A DNA stretch of 64,000 bases, taken from Pseudoalteromonas arctica A 37-1-2. Its GTDB lineage: Bacteria; Pseudomonadota; Gammaproteobacteria; Enterobacterales; Alteromonadaceae. This document shows positions 17,434 to 27,822 of the stretch, in pieces. The stretch lies in the NCBI RefSeq assembly GCF_000238395.3, contig NZ_CP011025.1, positions 868,001-932,000 of the forward strand, read 5' to 3'. The notes under the pieces were generated by a model. It was not told the origin of the DNA. It saw only the letters and a list, made by a program, of their open reading frames with translations, and did not search any database. Each line of letters begins with the position of its first letter. Position 1 is the stretch's first letter. Made by a program: the position numbers and the translations under genes.

Positions 17434-20316
17434 ATGAAATTTAAATTATTAGCAACCAGCTTAGCGGTATCGCTGGCGTTAACAGGTTGCGCCATGCAAC
17501 AAAACCAAAGCACGCAAACAACAGCACAACAAGAACAAGTAAATAAAGCTGATGACCGTGTTTTCTCGCAAGATTATTTAATTGAAGAGCTAGAAAACGG
17601 CTTACGTGTCATGGTTGTTAAAACCGACTACCCTGATGTGGTGTCGCTGCAAATTCCGGTATCGGTTGGGTCGCGTAACGAAGTTGAAGAGGGCAAAACA
17701 GGCTTTGCTCACTTTTTTGAACACATGATGTTTAAAGGCTCACAAAAATACCCTGAAGATGTGTACTCAGACATATTAAAAAATTCAGGTGTTGATAACC
17801 GCGCTTATACAACAAACGATTTTACAAACTACCATTTAAACTTTTCAAAGCAGCATCTTGATAAAGTACTTGAGCTTGAAGCTGATATTTTTCAAAACTT
17901 AACTTACACCGAAGAGCAATTTAGAACAGAAGCACAAACGGTAAAAGGTGAGTACTTAAAAAACAACGCGAGTCCAATTCGTAAATTATTAAGCGCTGTA
18001 CGCGAAGAAGCGTTTGATAAGCACACGTATAAACACACCACTATGGGCTTTTTTAAAGACATAGAAGCGATGCCAGATCAAATGGCGTACGGAAAAGAGT
18101 TTTTTGCTAAATTTTATAAACCTGAGTATGTGTCACTTGTTATTGTGGGCGATGTAGATCCACAAGCAACAATGGCAATGGTTAAAAAGCATTGGGGTAG
18201 CTGGAAAAAGGGTAACTATGTTGCTGACATTAAAGCAGAGCCTGTTCAACAAGCACCAAAATATTTGCACCAGCAAGATGAAGCGCTACCAGGACATTGG
18301 TTACTTGTATCGTACAAAGGCGCTGCGTGGGAGCCTGCTAAAAAAGACAGAGCGGCGCTTGATTTAATCTCACAGCTTTATTTTTCTAGTAATTCAGATT
18401 TATATCAAGAGCTAGTGGTCGACAAACAAATTGCCAGCCAAATGTTTACTTATAACCCTGAGACTAAAGATCCGGGTTTATTACACGTATTTGTTAAAGT
18501 AGAAAACGCAGACGATTTAGCCACTGCGCGCGATGCCATTAACCGCACTTATGCAAAAGCACGCACTGAGCTTGTTGATGAGCAAAAGTTGAGTTATTTA
18601 AAATCGAACCTTAAATACAGCTTTATTAATGGCTTGGATTCATCGCAAGCGATTGCATCAACTCTTGCCAGCTACATGCATTTTGAGCGCGATCCTGAGG
18701 TTATAAACCAGCTGTATAAATCGGCAGATAACATTACCAGCGCAGATATTAAAGCCGTTGCTAATAAATACTTTACTGATAACGCACGTACCACATTAAC
18801 GATGTCGGCACTTGATAAAGCCCCAGGTTTCGAGCAAGAAGTTGATTTAAATGCGCTTACTGCAAAGCTTAAACAAGCACCTGCGGCACCTGTATTTAAA
18901 GTACTTGATAAAACGAATGGCTCGCCATTAATTGATGTTAACTTTTTATTCAATACCGGTGCGGCTGCCGACCCACAAGGCAAAAAAGGTGTTGCTGCGT
19001 TAACTGCGGCTATGCTTGCACAAGGTGGCTCAGAGGCGACAAGCTATAAAGATATTCAAAAAGCACTTTATCCGCTTGCAGGTAGCTTTGGTTATCAAAT
19101 AGATAAAGAAATGCTGTCGTTCCAAGGGCGTATTCATAAAGACAATGCAGCGCAGTGGTATTCACTTGTGAGCGATCAATTATTAAACCCAGGCTTTAGA
19201 GATGATGACTTTAAACGCCTTAAAAAAGAAATGATCGATGGTATTAAATCAGGCTTAAAAGCATCTAACGATGAAGAGCTAGGCAAAGAAGTGCTATACA
19301 GTGCACTTTACAAAAATCACCCTTACGAAAGTTACAACTACGGTGATATTTCGGATTTAGAAGCGTTGACGCTAGATGATGTTAAAGCGTTTTATCACAG
19401 CGAGCTTACGCAATCTAAACTCACAGTTGGTTTAATTGGGGCTGTACCTGCAAAGCTTAAAGCTAAAATGATGAGCGATTTTGCAACGCTACCAAAGGGT
19501 GAGCAAAGCCGTTTAAGTATTCCTGATGCGCCAGTGCTTAAAGGTCATCATGCAACGATTGTAGAAAAATCGGCGCAATCGACAGCGGTATCGTTTGGTT
19601 TTCCTATTGATACAATAAGAAGTAGCGAAGACTGGACAGCCCTTTGGCTTGTGCGTTCGTACTTTGGTGAGCACCGTAGTTCTAACAGCTTTTTATATGA
19701 GCGCATTCGTGAAACTCGCGGCATGAACTATGGCGATTACGCATACATTGAATACTTTCCACGTGGTATGTTTCAAACCAAGCCTGATGCAAACCTAGGG
19801 CGCTCTGAGCAAATATTTCAAGTGTGGTTACGCCCACTTCGCTCTAATAACGATGCGCACTTTGCCACACGTACCGCCTTGTTTGAGCTAGATAAGCTAA
19901 TTGAAAATGGTATGAGCGAAGATGACTTTGAAGCTACGCGTAACTTTTTAATTAACTTTGTGCCGCAAATGGTTGCAAGTCAAAACCGCCAATTAGGTTA
20001 CGCACTTGATAGCGAATTTTACAACACAGATAGCTTTGTAAGTTACGTAACTAAAAAACTTAAAACGCTAGCGCTTGCTGATGTAAATCGCGTTATTAAA
20101 GAAAACTTACAAACAGACAATGTTCAATATGTGTTTATAACCGCAGACGGCGCTGATATGCAAAAACGTTTAGCATCGCAGCAAACCTCACCAATGGTTT
20201 ACAACACAAAAAAACCAGCGGAACTAGTTGCTGAGGATAAAGTAATTGCTGATTACAAATTAGCAATTCCTGCAAAAAATATTGAAGTAGTAAAAGTTGA
20301 AAAAGTATTTCAATAA
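17434..20316 (+). CDS. M16-family zinc metallopeptidase, lipoprotein
   Basis: This is a pitrilysin/insulinase-type peptidase of 960 residues with a type II signal peptide ending 'LALTGCAMQQ', so it is anchored by lipid to an envelope membrane. The N-terminal active domain has the inverted zinc motif HxxEH in 'FAHFFEHMMF' (about residues 88-92) and the downstream Glu in 'EAQTVKGEY'. The second M16 half (about 500-930) lacks the motif, as is usual, and contains the 'RETRGMNYGDYAY' signature. It probably degrades periplasmic peptides. It is monocistronic, with its own terminator. Confidence 0.93.
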   Translation: MKFKLLATSLAVSLALTGCAMQQNQSTQTTAQQEQVNKADDRVFSQDYLIEELENGLRVMVVKTDYPDVVSLQIPVSVGSRNEVEEGKTGFAHFFEHMMFKGSQKYPEDVYSDILKNSGVDNRAYTTNDFTNYHLNFSKQHLDKVLELEADIFQNLTYTEEQFRTEAQTVKGEYLKNNASPIRKLLSAVREEAFDKHTYKHTTMGFFKDIEAMPDQMAYGKEFFAKFYKPEYVSLVIVGDVDPQATMAMVKKHWGSWKKGNYVADIKAEPVQQAPKYLHQQDEALPGHWLLVSYKGAAWEPAKKDRAALDLISQLYFSSNSDLYQELVVDKQIASQMFTYNPETKDPGLLHVFVKVENADDLATARDAINRTYAKARTELVDEQKLSYLKSNLKYSFINGLDSSQAIASTLASYMHFERDPEVINQLYKSADNITSADIKAVANKYFTDNARTTLTMSALDKAPGFEQEVDLNALTAKLKQAPAAPVFKVLDKTNGSPLIDVNFLFNTGAAADPQGKKGVAALTAAMLAQGGSEATSYKDIQKALYPLAGSFGYQIDKEMLSFQGRIHKDNAAQWYSLVSDQLLNPGFRDDDFKRLKKEMIDGIKSGLKASNDEELGKEVLYSALYKNHPYESYNYGDISDLEALTLDDVKAFYHSELTQSKLTVGLIGAVPAKLKAKMMSDFATLPKGEQSRLSIPDAPVLKGHHATIVEKSAQSTAVSFGFPIDTIRSSEDWTALWLVRSYFGEHRSSNSFLYERIRETRGMNYGDYAYIEYFPRGMFQTKPDANLGRSEQIFQVWLRPLRSNNDAHFATRTALFELDKLIENGMSEDDFEATRNFLINFVPQMVASQNRQLGYALDSEFYNTDSFVSYVTKKLKTLALADVNRVIKENLQTDNVQYVFITADGADMQKRLASQQTSPMVYNTKKPAELVAEDKVIADYKLAIPAKNIEVVKVEKVFQ

Positions 20317-20350
20317 TTTAAGTGGTTTTTAAACTATCTTTAAATGTATA

Positions 20351-20387
20351 AAAAATGCCCCAGTGCTTAAAGCTCTGGGGCATTTTT
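20351..20387 (+). terminator. Rho-independent terminator after the M16 peptidase gene
   Basis: AAAAATGCCCCAG pairs with CTGGGGCATTTTT around an 11-base loop. It is symmetrical enough to serve the leftward XRE gene as well. Confidence 0.88.
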
Positions 20388-20428
20388 ATATTAATACTTT
20401 AAGCGAAAGCATAGGCTTGTTACTAATA

Positions 20429-20749
20429 TCATAAGCTCGTTATTAATAGCATACAGCCAACTCCGAGTGTAAAGCTAATTAAAGAGCTTATAGCAATAGC
20501 TACAATAAACTTTTGCGTTGATTGGGCTTTAACCGTTTCATCTTCTTCTAAGTCGTCCAATTTTATGAGCTCGCCTTGGCGCACTTCAAATACTGCGCAT
20601 AAAGCCATTGTGGTTTCTTTTGATGCCGCACCTTCTTTTTCTACACGCTGAACGGTACGTAAGCTTACATCGCAGGCATCGGCAAGTTGCTGTTGCGTCC
20701 AATTAAATTGCTGCCTAAGTTCTTTTATTGTTTTAGGGTTAAGTTGCAT
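20429..20749 (-). CDS. XRE-family HTH protein with a C-terminal membrane helix
   Basis: The N-terminal 60 residues form a Cro/CI-type helix-turn-helix ('LRQQFNWTQQQLADACDVSLRTVQRVEK'). A short acidic linker (LDDLEEDE) leads to a single C-terminal membrane segment (FIVAIAISSLISFTLGVGCMLLI). A DNA-binding protein tethered this way would work at the membrane. It follows the upstream gene by four bases with no clear ribosome site of its own, so translation is probably coupled. The target may be the dyad upstream of the pair. The exact family is not known to me. Confidence 0.8.
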   Translation of the reverse strand: MQLNPKTIKELRQQFNWTQQQLADACDVSLRTVQRVEKEGAASKETTMALCAVFEVRQGELIKLDDLEEDETVKAQSTQKFIVAIAISSLISFTLGVGCMLLITSL

Positions 20750-20753
20750 GCGT

Positions 20754-21164
20754 TTATTTACCTACCACTAAGTCAATTAGCGCAAAGGTTGAATACCCAC
20801 CTAAGTATCCGGCAAGTACACAGGCAGAAAAAAAGAGGACGGCTCTTTTCGGATCTTTAATAAAAGGAAGTACAGTTTGTTCTTGCTGCTTTATTTGCTC
20901 ATTATTTTTAAAAAAAGTACATTCAAGCTTGCCAGTGATAATATTTAGCATGTGATATTTAACTTGGTAGTTATGTTCGTTAAATTCAAATGTATGCGTG
21001 CTTTTTCTACCAACGCTACGCTTACTACTAACTAAATCGTCGTTGACGTAGATTTCTTCTTTGCCTGTAAAGTAGCTGCCAAAACAGGCTATTTGATTGT
21101 CGCCATCTTGAAAGTAAAATTTGTAACCTAATTTTTTTATATTTAATATATCGTTTTTCATCAT
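20754..21164 (-). CDS. Hypothetical protein with a C-terminal membrane helix, partner of the XRE regulator
   Basis: I do not recognise this 136-residue protein. Its first 110 residues look like a soluble beta-rich domain ('YKFYFQDGDNQIACFGSYFTGKEEIYVND' with strands and turns, split here only by function). A C-terminal hydrophobic segment (AVLFFSACVLAGYLGGYSTFALI) probably anchors it with the soluble part in the cytoplasm. AAGGATAACG precedes the start; an ATG three bases later is equally possible. It is the first gene of a two-gene unit with the membrane-bound XRE protein. Confidence 0.72.
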   Translation of the reverse strand: MMKNDILNIKKLGYKFYFQDGDNQIACFGSYFTGKEEIYVNDDLVSSKRSVGRKSTHTFEFNEHNYQVKYHMLNIITGKLECTFFKNNEQIKQQEQTVLPFIKDPKRAVLFFSACVLAGYLGGYSTFALIDLVVGK

Positions 21165-21251
21165 CGTTATCCTTGTTGAGTTGATGATGCTAATTTAGCG
21201 TTTGTTTTTGTTATTTACGCCGTCAGCTGTACGCCAGTATGTATTTTGGCA

Positions 21252-21272
21252 TATGACAGGTGAGCTGTCATA
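21252..21272 (-). promoter_or_regulatory. Perfect dyad TATGACAG-N5-CTGTCATA, candidate operator
   Basis: An 8-bp perfect inverted repeat with a 5-bp spacer lies about 90 bases upstream of the XRE two-gene unit. A further TATGAC occurs at about 21343. Its size and position fit an operator for a dimeric HTH protein, which I guess to be the XRE regulator. The 340-base gap up to cysE holds no gene. Confidence 0.5.
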
Positions 21273-21505
21273 CGTTGTTAGCTTTTGATTTTTATTAATT
21301 TATTATATTTTAAGTATGTATTGGTCATTTTAGCTACTGTCGTATGACTTAATCTAAAAAATAGGTACGTATTTAAAATATCATTTCTGGGTGCTAGTTA
21401 TATCTAATAACCAGAACAAATAACTAAGGGATTAACACCTTAGTGGTTAAATCCGTTAGACTTGGGAAAAGGCTATTTTATATCAACTTAAGGCAGTGCA
21501 GTATT

Positions 21506-22324
21506 ATGCGTCATGCAATTTGGCAACAGCTTCGCGACGAAGCTAACGATGTAGTAACACGTGAACCATTATTAGCAAGTCATGTTTATTCATGCATTTT
21601 GAATCATGATTGTTTAGGTTCGGCATTGAGCTTTATTGTTGCTAATAAGTTGGCTGATGCGGTGGTATCGGCATTCACTATCCGAGAGCTGTTTGACCAA
21701 GCATTTGTAAAATGTGACCGTATGCTATCTTTTGTTGCTGAGGATATTAAAGCGGTAAAAGACCGCGATCCTGCATCAGAAACCTATCTTACGGTTATAT
21801 TAAATCTAAAAGGTTTTCATGCTATTCAGGCGCACCGTTTGGCTAATTGCTTGTGGCAACAAAACCGCAAAGAGCTAGCGCGCTTTATTCAAAGCCGTAA
21901 CTCTGAAGTGTTTGGGGTCGATATTCACCCAGCATGTAAAGTGGGTAAAGGCATTATGTTTGACCACGCAACCGGTATTGTTATTGGTGAAACAGCAGTA
22001 ATTGAAGATAACGTATCAATTTTGCAATCTGTAACGCTTGGCGGTACAGGCAATGAGCAGGGCGATCGTCATCCTAAAATTAGAGCGGGCGTATTAATTG
22101 GCGCCGGCGCTAAAGTACTTGGTAATATTGAAGTAGGTGAGGGCGCACGAATTGGTGCGGGCTCAGTTGTACTTAGCAATGTTCCACCACACACAACCGC
22201 TGTTGGCGTACCCGCTAAAATTATTGGTCGACCGGATTGTGAGTGTCCGGCGCAAAGTATGAACCAAAACTTTTTAGCAAATCCTGAGCCTGAAAACGAA
22301 TCGCACACGAGTGCAATGCTATAA
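21506..22324 (+). CDS. cysE: Serine O-acetyltransferase
   Basis: It acetylates serine with acetyl-CoA in the first step of cysteine synthesis. I start it at MRHAIWQQLRDEAND, which aligns with other CysE N-termini, and not at the GTG 63 bases upstream. The N-terminal helical domain ('HDCLGSALSFIVANKLAD') is followed by left-handed beta-helix hexapeptide repeats with the catalytic 'FDHATGIVIGETA', 'GDRHPKI' and 'GVPAKIIG'. It has 272 residues, the usual length. The ribosome site is weak. Confidence 0.95.
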   Translation: MRHAIWQQLRDEANDVVTREPLLASHVYSCILNHDCLGSALSFIVANKLADAVVSAFTIRELFDQAFVKCDRMLSFVAEDIKAVKDRDPASETYLTVILNLKGFHAIQAHRLANCLWQQNRKELARFIQSRNSEVFGVDIHPACKVGKGIMFDHATGIVIGETAVIEDNVSILQSVTLGGTGNEQGDRHPKIRAGVLIGAGAKVLGNIEVGEGARIGAGSVVLSNVPPHTTAVGVPAKIIGRPDCECPAQSMNQNFLANPEPENESHTSAML

Positions 22325-22359
22325 GTAATTAAAAATCATAAAACTTAAAAGGAATTAAC

Positions 22360-23040
22360 ATGAACAAGAATAGTTTATTGGCTCTAGGGATTGGGTTTAT
22401 TGCGGGTGTAGGTTTAACTTGGGGCTACTTTAATGCAGCTTCAAGTCATCCTGAATCTGTTAAGTCGCAGCCAAGTTATGAAAAACAGCAAAAGCTTCAT
22501 ACTGAACAACAAAGTAATGAGGTATTAAGTAATGCAGACTCTGCAGTACCTGAGCAAGTCGCTAGTATAGAGCCCGCTGAAGACACGCCTCCAACCTATT
22601 CAGAAACCCAAATGCTTGATGAACTACCTTTAGAAGAGCAAGTAACTCAGCTTAAGCAGCAACTCGCCGAACAGAAAGCGACAGTTAAAAGCATTTTAAA
22701 GCAAATGAGAGGTCCTTCAGATTTTGAGAAGATCTTACGTGATAAATTTGAAAAGCAAACGCGTGACGAAGAATGGGCTTATCGTACTGAAATGGCATTA
22801 CAAGATTTTTTATTAACAGCTGATTTAGCGATTATACCCGATGTTGTTAGTGCAAAATGTAAAACGACGATATGTGAATTTGAACTAGCCGCACCCGCTG
22901 ATAACGACACATTTGATAATTCTCAATGGCGAGAGCTAAACGACAAGTTGATGAAGCAAGAGTTTTGGCAACAATTTAAAAGCACTACCTCCACATCAAG
23001 CGATAGCGAGCTTAAATTGTTGCTAAGTACAGAGTTTTAA
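22360..23040 (+). CDS. Hypothetical membrane-anchored protein with coiled coil
   Basis: I do not recognise this protein. An N-terminal membrane helix (about 5-25, LLALGIGFIAGVGLTWGYF) is followed by a low-complexity Glu/Gln/Ser-rich region, a coiled coil at about 82-112 ('EEQVTQLKQQLAEQKATV') and a small C-terminal domain (about 130-226) with two Cys in 'AKCKTTICEF'. Those Cys could form a disulfide, so the body is likely periplasmic. The ribosome site AAAAGGAATTAAC is good. Its stop lies one base from the end of the convergent xseA gene. Confidence 0.75.
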   Translation: MNKNSLLALGIGFIAGVGLTWGYFNAASSHPESVKSQPSYEKQQKLHTEQQSNEVLSNADSAVPEQVASIEPAEDTPPTYSETQMLDELPLEEQVTQLKQQLAEQKATVKSILKQMRGPSDFEKILRDKFEKQTRDEEWAYRTEMALQDFLLTADLAIIPDVVSAKCKTTICEFELAAPADNDTFDNSQWRELNDKLMKQEFWQQFKSTTSTSSDSELKLLLSTEF

Positions 23041-23041
23041 T

Positions 23042-24382
23042 TTATGTAATAGGTATAACCTGTGATTCTATAGAGCCGTCAACGAGCTCTGTAATCAAAA
23101 CATCGCCTGTTTTAATTTGCCCCACAGATTTAACCACTTTGCCTTGTTGTGTTTTAGTGATGCTATAGCCGCGCGCTAAAACATTAAGCGGACTTACTGA
23201 ATCTAACCTGCTTGCTTGCAGTGCTAAGCTATTATTCGCTTGCTGTAACTGATGCTGTATAGCTTGGTTTAGCCTAGCTTGTAATTGCGAAAGTTGATGG
23301 CTTGCTGTAGCGAGTTTTTTATCGGGTGATTGGCGCATTAAACGCGGCGTTAAGTTATTGAGTGTACGTTCTTGTTGGTATAAACGATGACGCATCGCCT
23401 GTTGCAGCGCAATGCTTAGCTCATCCAAACGTTGTGATTTTTGATTAAGCTGATTACGCGGATGACATAAATTAAGGCGGTGTTGTAACTGCGTTGCTAG
23501 TGCGCGCTTGTCGGCAATGCCGTGCTTAAACGCGTTAGATAAACGATTAACTAATTGCGTTACTTTGTTGTGTAACTCTTGCGTATTTGGGCTTACAAGC
23601 TCAGCTGCGGCTGATGGGGTCGCTGCACGAACATCAGCAACGTAATCGCTAATAGTGGTATCTATTTCGTGGCCTACCGCACTTACTATGGGTAATTCAC
23701 TTTTGAAAATAGCGCGGGCGAGCTGTTCGTGATTAAAACACCATAAATCTTCAAGTGATCCGCCGCCTCGCCCTAAAATAAGTACGTCTACTTCATCACG
23801 AGCATTAGCTAATTCAATTTGGTTAATTAAATGCACGTGCGCTTCTTTGCCTTGTACCATAGCAGGGTAAATGATGACTTCTAGCTGCGGTGCACGACGT
23901 TTAAGTACCGTTAAAATATCTTTTATAGCAGCGCCGGTTGCTGAAGTAATAACACCAATGCGATTAATATTTTGGGGTAATGGCTGTTTGTGAGCAGAGC
24001 TAAATAATCCTTCGGCGGCTAAACGCATTTTAAGCGCATCAAATTTTTGTTTTAGCTGACCTTCGCCTGCGGGTTCCATATGCTCAACAATAAGCTGGTA
24101 GTCACCGCGAGGTTCATAAAGCGATACACGCGCTTTTACTGTAACTTGTACGCCATTTACAGGGCGGTAGCTTTGGTTGCGATTATTGCCTCGCCACATT
24201 GCGGCTTTAATTTGTGCTTTATCGTCTTTTAACGAAAAGTACCAATGTCCAGATGCAGGGGTAATAAAGTTAGAAATTTCGCCCGTGAGCACTAAAGATG
24301 CAAAACCTTGCTCAAGGATTGTGCGAATTTCTCTATTAAGGCGTGAAACGGTGTAAACCGCCTGCGAAGGCTTCGAAAACAT
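23042..24382 (-). CDS. xseA: Exodeoxyribonuclease VII large subunit
   Basis: This is the large subunit of the single-strand-specific nuclease that works with XseB. It has an N-terminal OB-fold ('LTGEISNFITPASGHWYFSLKD'), a catalytic domain with 'GVITSATGAAIKDIL', 'GRGGGSLEDLW', 'VSAVGHEIDTTI' and 'AATPSAAAEL', a long coiled-coil region and a C-terminal domain with 'ARGYSITK'. I use the ATG at 24382 (about 446 residues) behind AGGT, not the TTG three codons upstream. It is divergent from guaB. Confidence 0.96.
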   Translation of the reverse strand: MFSKPSQAVYTVSRLNREIRTILEQGFASLVLTGEISNFITPASGHWYFSLKDDKAQIKAAMWRGNNRNQSYRPVNGVQVTVKARVSLYEPRGDYQLIVEHMEPAGEGQLKQKFDALKMRLAAEGLFSSAHKQPLPQNINRIGVITSATGAAIKDILTVLKRRAPQLEVIIYPAMVQGKEAHVHLINQIELANARDEVDVLILGRGGGSLEDLWCFNHEQLARAIFKSELPIVSAVGHEIDTTISDYVADVRAATPSAAAELVSPNTQELHNKVTQLVNRLSNAFKHGIADKRALATQLQHRLNLCHPRNQLNQKSQRLDELSIALQQAMRHRLYQQERTLNNLTPRLMRQSPDKKLATASHQLSQLQARLNQAIQHQLQQANNSLALQASRLDSVSPLNVLARGYSITKTQQGKVVKSVGQIKTGDVLITELVDGSIESQVIPIT

Positions 24383-24517
24383 AAAAAACAACCTAAAACT
24401 ATTTATTGCACTACTTTATCATAAATATTTGCGAAATATTATTTACTCATGCCAACAACGCTGTTAAAATTTGGCCGCAATTCCTTATCTTAGATCCACA
24501 TGTGAGAAGTTGCCAAA

Positions 24518-25987
24518 ATGCTTAGAATCGCTAAAGAAGCTCTTACCTTTGATGACGTACTTTTAGTACCTGGTCATTCTACTGTTTTGCCACACACGGC
24601 AAATATTTCAACTCGCTTAACGCGTGGTATCAAACTTAACTTGCCGCTTATTTCAGCATCTATGGATACTGTTACAGAAGCTCGTTTAGCTATTGCCCTT
24701 GCGCAAGAAGGTGGTCTTGGTTTTATTCATAAAAACATGACTATTGAAGAACAAGCGAAAAACGTACGTAAAGTTAAAACCTACGAAGCAGGTATTGTTT
24801 CATACCCTGTAACGGTTACTGCCGATTTAACAATTGCAGATGCAATTGAGCTTTCGCACGAAAAAGGTTTTTCAGGTTTTCCGGTTACCGATAGCAATAA
24901 TGTGCTTGTAGGCATTGTTACTAGTCGTGATATGCGTTTTGAAACTAAGCTTGAACAGCCTGTTTCTACCGTTATGACTAAAAAAGAAAAGCTTGTTACC
25001 GTTAAAGAAGGCGCAGCACGCGAAGAAATTTTAGGCTTAATGCACGAACACCGCATTGAAAAAATCCTTGTTGTTGATGATGAATTTAAACTTAAAGGCA
25101 TGATCACAGTAAAAGATTACCAAAAAGCCCAAGACAAACCTGACGCATGTAAAGACGACCAAGGTCGTTTACGTGTAGGTGCTGCTGTAAGTGTTGGTGC
25201 AGGTACTGATGAGCGTATTGCTGCATTAGTAGAAGCGGGTATTGATGTTTTACTTATCGATACATCGCATGGTCACTCTCAAGGTGTTATTGACCGTGTT
25301 ACTAAAACGCGTAAAGAGTACCCAGACTTACAAATTATTGCAGGCAACATAGCAACAGCTGAAGGTGCGATTGCACTTGCTGATGCGGGAGCGGATGCAG
25401 TTAAAGTAGGTATCGGCCCAGGTTCTATTTGTACTACACGTATTGTTACCGGTTGTGGCGTTCCACAAATTACCGCTATTTCAGATGCTGTTGAAGGCTT
25501 AAAAGGTCGCGACATTCCTGTTATTGCTGATGGTGGCATTCGTTTTTCTGGTGATATTGTTAAAGCACTTGTTGCTGGTGCATCGTGTGTAATGGTGGGT
25601 TCACTTCTTGCTGGTACTGAAGAAGCACCAGGTGAAGTTGAATTATACCAAGGCCGTTATTACAAATCTTACCGTGGTATGGGCTCATTGGGCGCGATGG
25701 ATCAAAAAGAAGGTTCATCAGATCGTTACTTCCAAAAATCAAACGAAGCAGACAAGTTAGTACCTGAAGGTATTGAAGGTCGCGTAGCTTACAAAGGCCC
25801 TATTGCAACGATTATTCATCAGCAAGTGGGCGGCCTGCGAAGTGCTATGGGCTTAACGGGTTGTGCAACAATTGAAGAGCTAAATACAAAACCACAATTT
25901 GTACGTGTTACTTCAGCCGGTATGGGTGAGTCGCACGTTCATGATGTGCAAATCACTAAAGAAGCACCAAATTACCGCTTAGGTTAA
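24518..25987 (+). CDS. guaB: Inosine-5'-monophosphate dehydrogenase
   Basis: It oxidises IMP to XMP, the committed step of GMP synthesis. It is a TIM barrel with two inserted CBS domains at about residues 95-205. The catalytic loop is '[13 protein letters not shown]' with the active Cys, and the flap includes '[10 protein letters not shown]'. It has 489 residues, which is standard. guaA follows after 102 bases, with a hairpin terminator between the two genes. Confidence 0.98.
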   Translation: MLRIAKEALTFDDVLLVPGHSTVLPHTANISTRLTRGIKLNLPLISASMDTVTEARLAIALAQEGGLGFIHKNMTIEEQAKNVRKVKTYEAGIVSYPVTVTADLTIADAIELSHEKGFSGFPVTDSNNVLVGIVTSRDMRFETKLEQPVSTVMTKKEKLVTVKEGAAREEILGLMHEHRIEKILVVDDEFKLKGMITVKDYQKAQDKPDACKDDQGRLRVGAAVSVGAGTDERIAALVEAGIDVLLIDTSHGHSQGVIDRVTKTRKEYPDLQIIAGNIATAEGAIALADAGADAVKVGIGPGSICTTRIVTGCGVPQITAISDAVEGLKGRDIPVIADGGIRFSGDIVKALVAGASCVMVGSLLAGTEEAPGEVELYQGRYYKSYRGMGSLGAMDQKEGSSDRYFQKSNEADKLVPEGIEGRVAYKGPIATIIHQQVGGLRSAMGLTGCATIEELNTKPQFVRVTSAGMGESHVHDVQITKEAPNYRLG

Positions 25988-26011
25988 GCAGCGTAATTAA
26001 TTTAATATACT

Positions 26012-26037
26012 GGGCTTGCTTTGCAAGCCCTCTTTTT
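26012..26037 (+). terminator. Terminator-like hairpin between guaB and guaA
   Basis: GGGCTTGC-TTT-GCAAGCCC is followed by TCTTTTT. Inside an operon it may lower readthrough into guaA, or separate the two transcripts. Confidence 0.75.
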
Positions 26038-26089
26038 AGTCGTTTACATTAACAAACGGCATTTAGCATCAGACTTTACGAGATACTCC

Positions 26090-27667
26090 ATGAGCAAAGA
26101 TATTCACGATTCACGAATTCTCATTTTAGACTTTGGTTCACAATACACTCAATTAATCGCCCGTCGTGTGCGTGAAATTGGTGTTTACTGTGAACTTTGG
26201 GCATGGGATGTGACTGAAGAGCAAATCCGCGAGTTCAACCCACAAGGTATTATTCTTTCTGGTGGTCCAGAATCAACAACACTTGAAAACAGCCCGCGCG
26301 CTCCTGAGTATGTATTTAATGCAGGCGTGCCTGTGCTAGGTATTTGCTACGGTATGCAAACAATGGCAGCTCAACTTGGCGGAAGTGTACACAGCTCTGA
26401 TAAAAAAGAGTTTGGTTACGCACAAGTAGAAAAAGTAGGCAACTGTGCATTATTTGATGCAATTGAAGACAGCATTACCGATGGCGGCAACGGCATACTC
26501 GACGTATGGATGAGCCATGGCGACAAAGTAATGGATATTCCAGCTGGTTTTGCAACAACAGCTAAAACATCTACTTGTCCACATGCTGCAATGTCTAACG
26601 AAGAAAAACGTTTTTACGGTGTACAGTTTCACCCAGAAGTAACACACACGCACCAAGGTCAGCGCTTATTAGAGCGTTTTGCTATTGATATTTGTGGCTG
26701 TGAAAAATTGTGGACTGCTGCAAAAATTATCGATGATGCTATCGAGCGTATTAAAGAAACAGTTGGCGATGACGAAGTTATTTTAGGCCTCTCTGGTGGT
26801 GTTGATTCATCGGTTGTGGCTATGCTTATTCACCGTGCAATTGGCGAAAGACTAACATGTGTATTTGTTGATAATGGTTTACTTCGTTTAAACGAAGGCC
26901 AACAAGTAATGGACATGTTTGGTAATAAATTTGGCTTAAATATTGTTAAAGTTGAAGCTGAAGAGCAGTTTTTAAATGATCTAGCGGGTAAGTCAGACCC
27001 AGAAGATAAACGTAAAGCCATTGGTCATACGTTTATTAATGTATTTGATGAGCAAGCCAAAAAGCTTAAAAATGCAAAATGGTTAGCGCAAGGTACAATT
27101 TATCCTGATGTAATTGAATCAGCGGCATCTGCAACTGGTAAAGCGCATGTTATTAAATCTCACCACAATGTGGGCGGATTACCAGATGACATGAAAATGG
27201 GCCTTGTTGAGCCATTACGTGAATTATTCAAAGATGAAGTACGTAAAATTGGCCTAGAACTAGGTTTACCGTACGACATGCTTTACCGTCATCCTTTCCC
27301 TGGACCAGGTTTAGGTGTGCGTGTACTTGGTGAAATCAAAAAAGAATACTGTGATTTATTACGCCGCGCTGATGCGATTTTCATCGAAGAGCTTCACAAA
27401 GCTGAGCTCTACCATAAAGTAAGCCAAGCGTTTACTGTATTCTTACCTGTTAAATCGGTAGGGGTTATGGGCGATGCACGTAAGTACGATTGGGTTGTAT
27501 CACTTCGTTGTGTGGAAACAATCGACTTTATGACAGCGCGCTGGTCACATTTACCTTATGAGTTTTTAGGTGTGGTATCAAACCGTATCATTAATGAAAT
27601 AGATGGTATTTCTCGTGTTGTTTACGATATTTCAGGTAAACCACCTGCAACTATCGAATGGGAATAA
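26090..27667 (+). CDS. guaA: GMP synthase (glutamine-hydrolysing)
   Basis: It converts XMP to GMP using glutamine and ATP. I start it at [20 protein letters not shown], since this gives the standard 525 residues; the open frame upstream runs through the terminator. The class I glutamine amidotransferase domain has its nucleophile in 'GICYGMQTM' and His/Glu in '[11 protein letters not shown]'. The ATP-pyrophosphatase domain has '[11 protein letters not shown]', and the C-terminal dimerisation domain ends 'KPPATIEWE'. Confidence 0.98.
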   Translation: MSKDIHDSRILILDFGSQYTQLIARRVREIGVYCELWAWDVTEEQIREFNPQGIILSGGPESTTLENSPRAPEYVFNAGVPVLGICYGMQTMAAQLGGSVHSSDKKEFGYAQVEKVGNCALFDAIEDSITDGGNGILDVWMSHGDKVMDIPAGFATTAKTSTCPHAAMSNEEKRFYGVQFHPEVTHTHQGQRLLERFAIDICGCEKLWTAAKIIDDAIERIKETVGDDEVILGLSGGVDSSVVAMLIHRAIGERLTCVFVDNGLLRLNEGQQVMDMFGNKFGLNIVKVEAEEQFLNDLAGKSDPEDKRKAIGHTFINVFDEQAKKLKNAKWLAQGTIYPDVIESAASATGKAHVIKSHHNVGGLPDDMKMGLVEPLRELFKDEVRKIGLELGLPYDMLYRHPFPGPGLGVRVLGEIKKEYCDLLRRADAIFIEELHKAELYHKVSQAFTVFLPVKSVGVMGDARKYDWVVSLRCVETIDFMTARWSHLPYEFLGVVSNRIINEIDGISRVVYDISGKPPATIEWE

Positions 27668-27705
27668 TTAATTTTAGTTTTAATTAACTAAGTTTAAGTG
27701 ATTAA

Positions 27706-27739
27706 AAAACGGCGAATTAGCATGCTAATTCGCCGTTTT
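27706..27739 (+). terminator. Terminator after guaA (perfect 34-bp palindrome)
   Basis: AAAACGGCGAATTAGCA is followed directly by its exact reverse complement. It can form a long perfect hairpin with a U tail and ends the guaBA unit. Confidence 0.88.
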
Positions 27740-27781
27740 GTTTATTTAAAAAGCAGTTAAACTAAAAGAGTGATTTTTCTC

Positions 27782-27809
27782 TTTACCTTTGGCGAAACTT
27801 CTCTATAAT
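27782..27809 (+). promoter_or_regulatory. Probable sigma-70 promoter of tRNA-Trp
   Basis: TTTACC (-35) and TATAAT (-10) are separated by 16 bases, and the -10 box ends 13 bases before the mature tRNA start. Confidence 0.65.
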
Positions 27810-27822
27810 TCGTCGTCATTGC

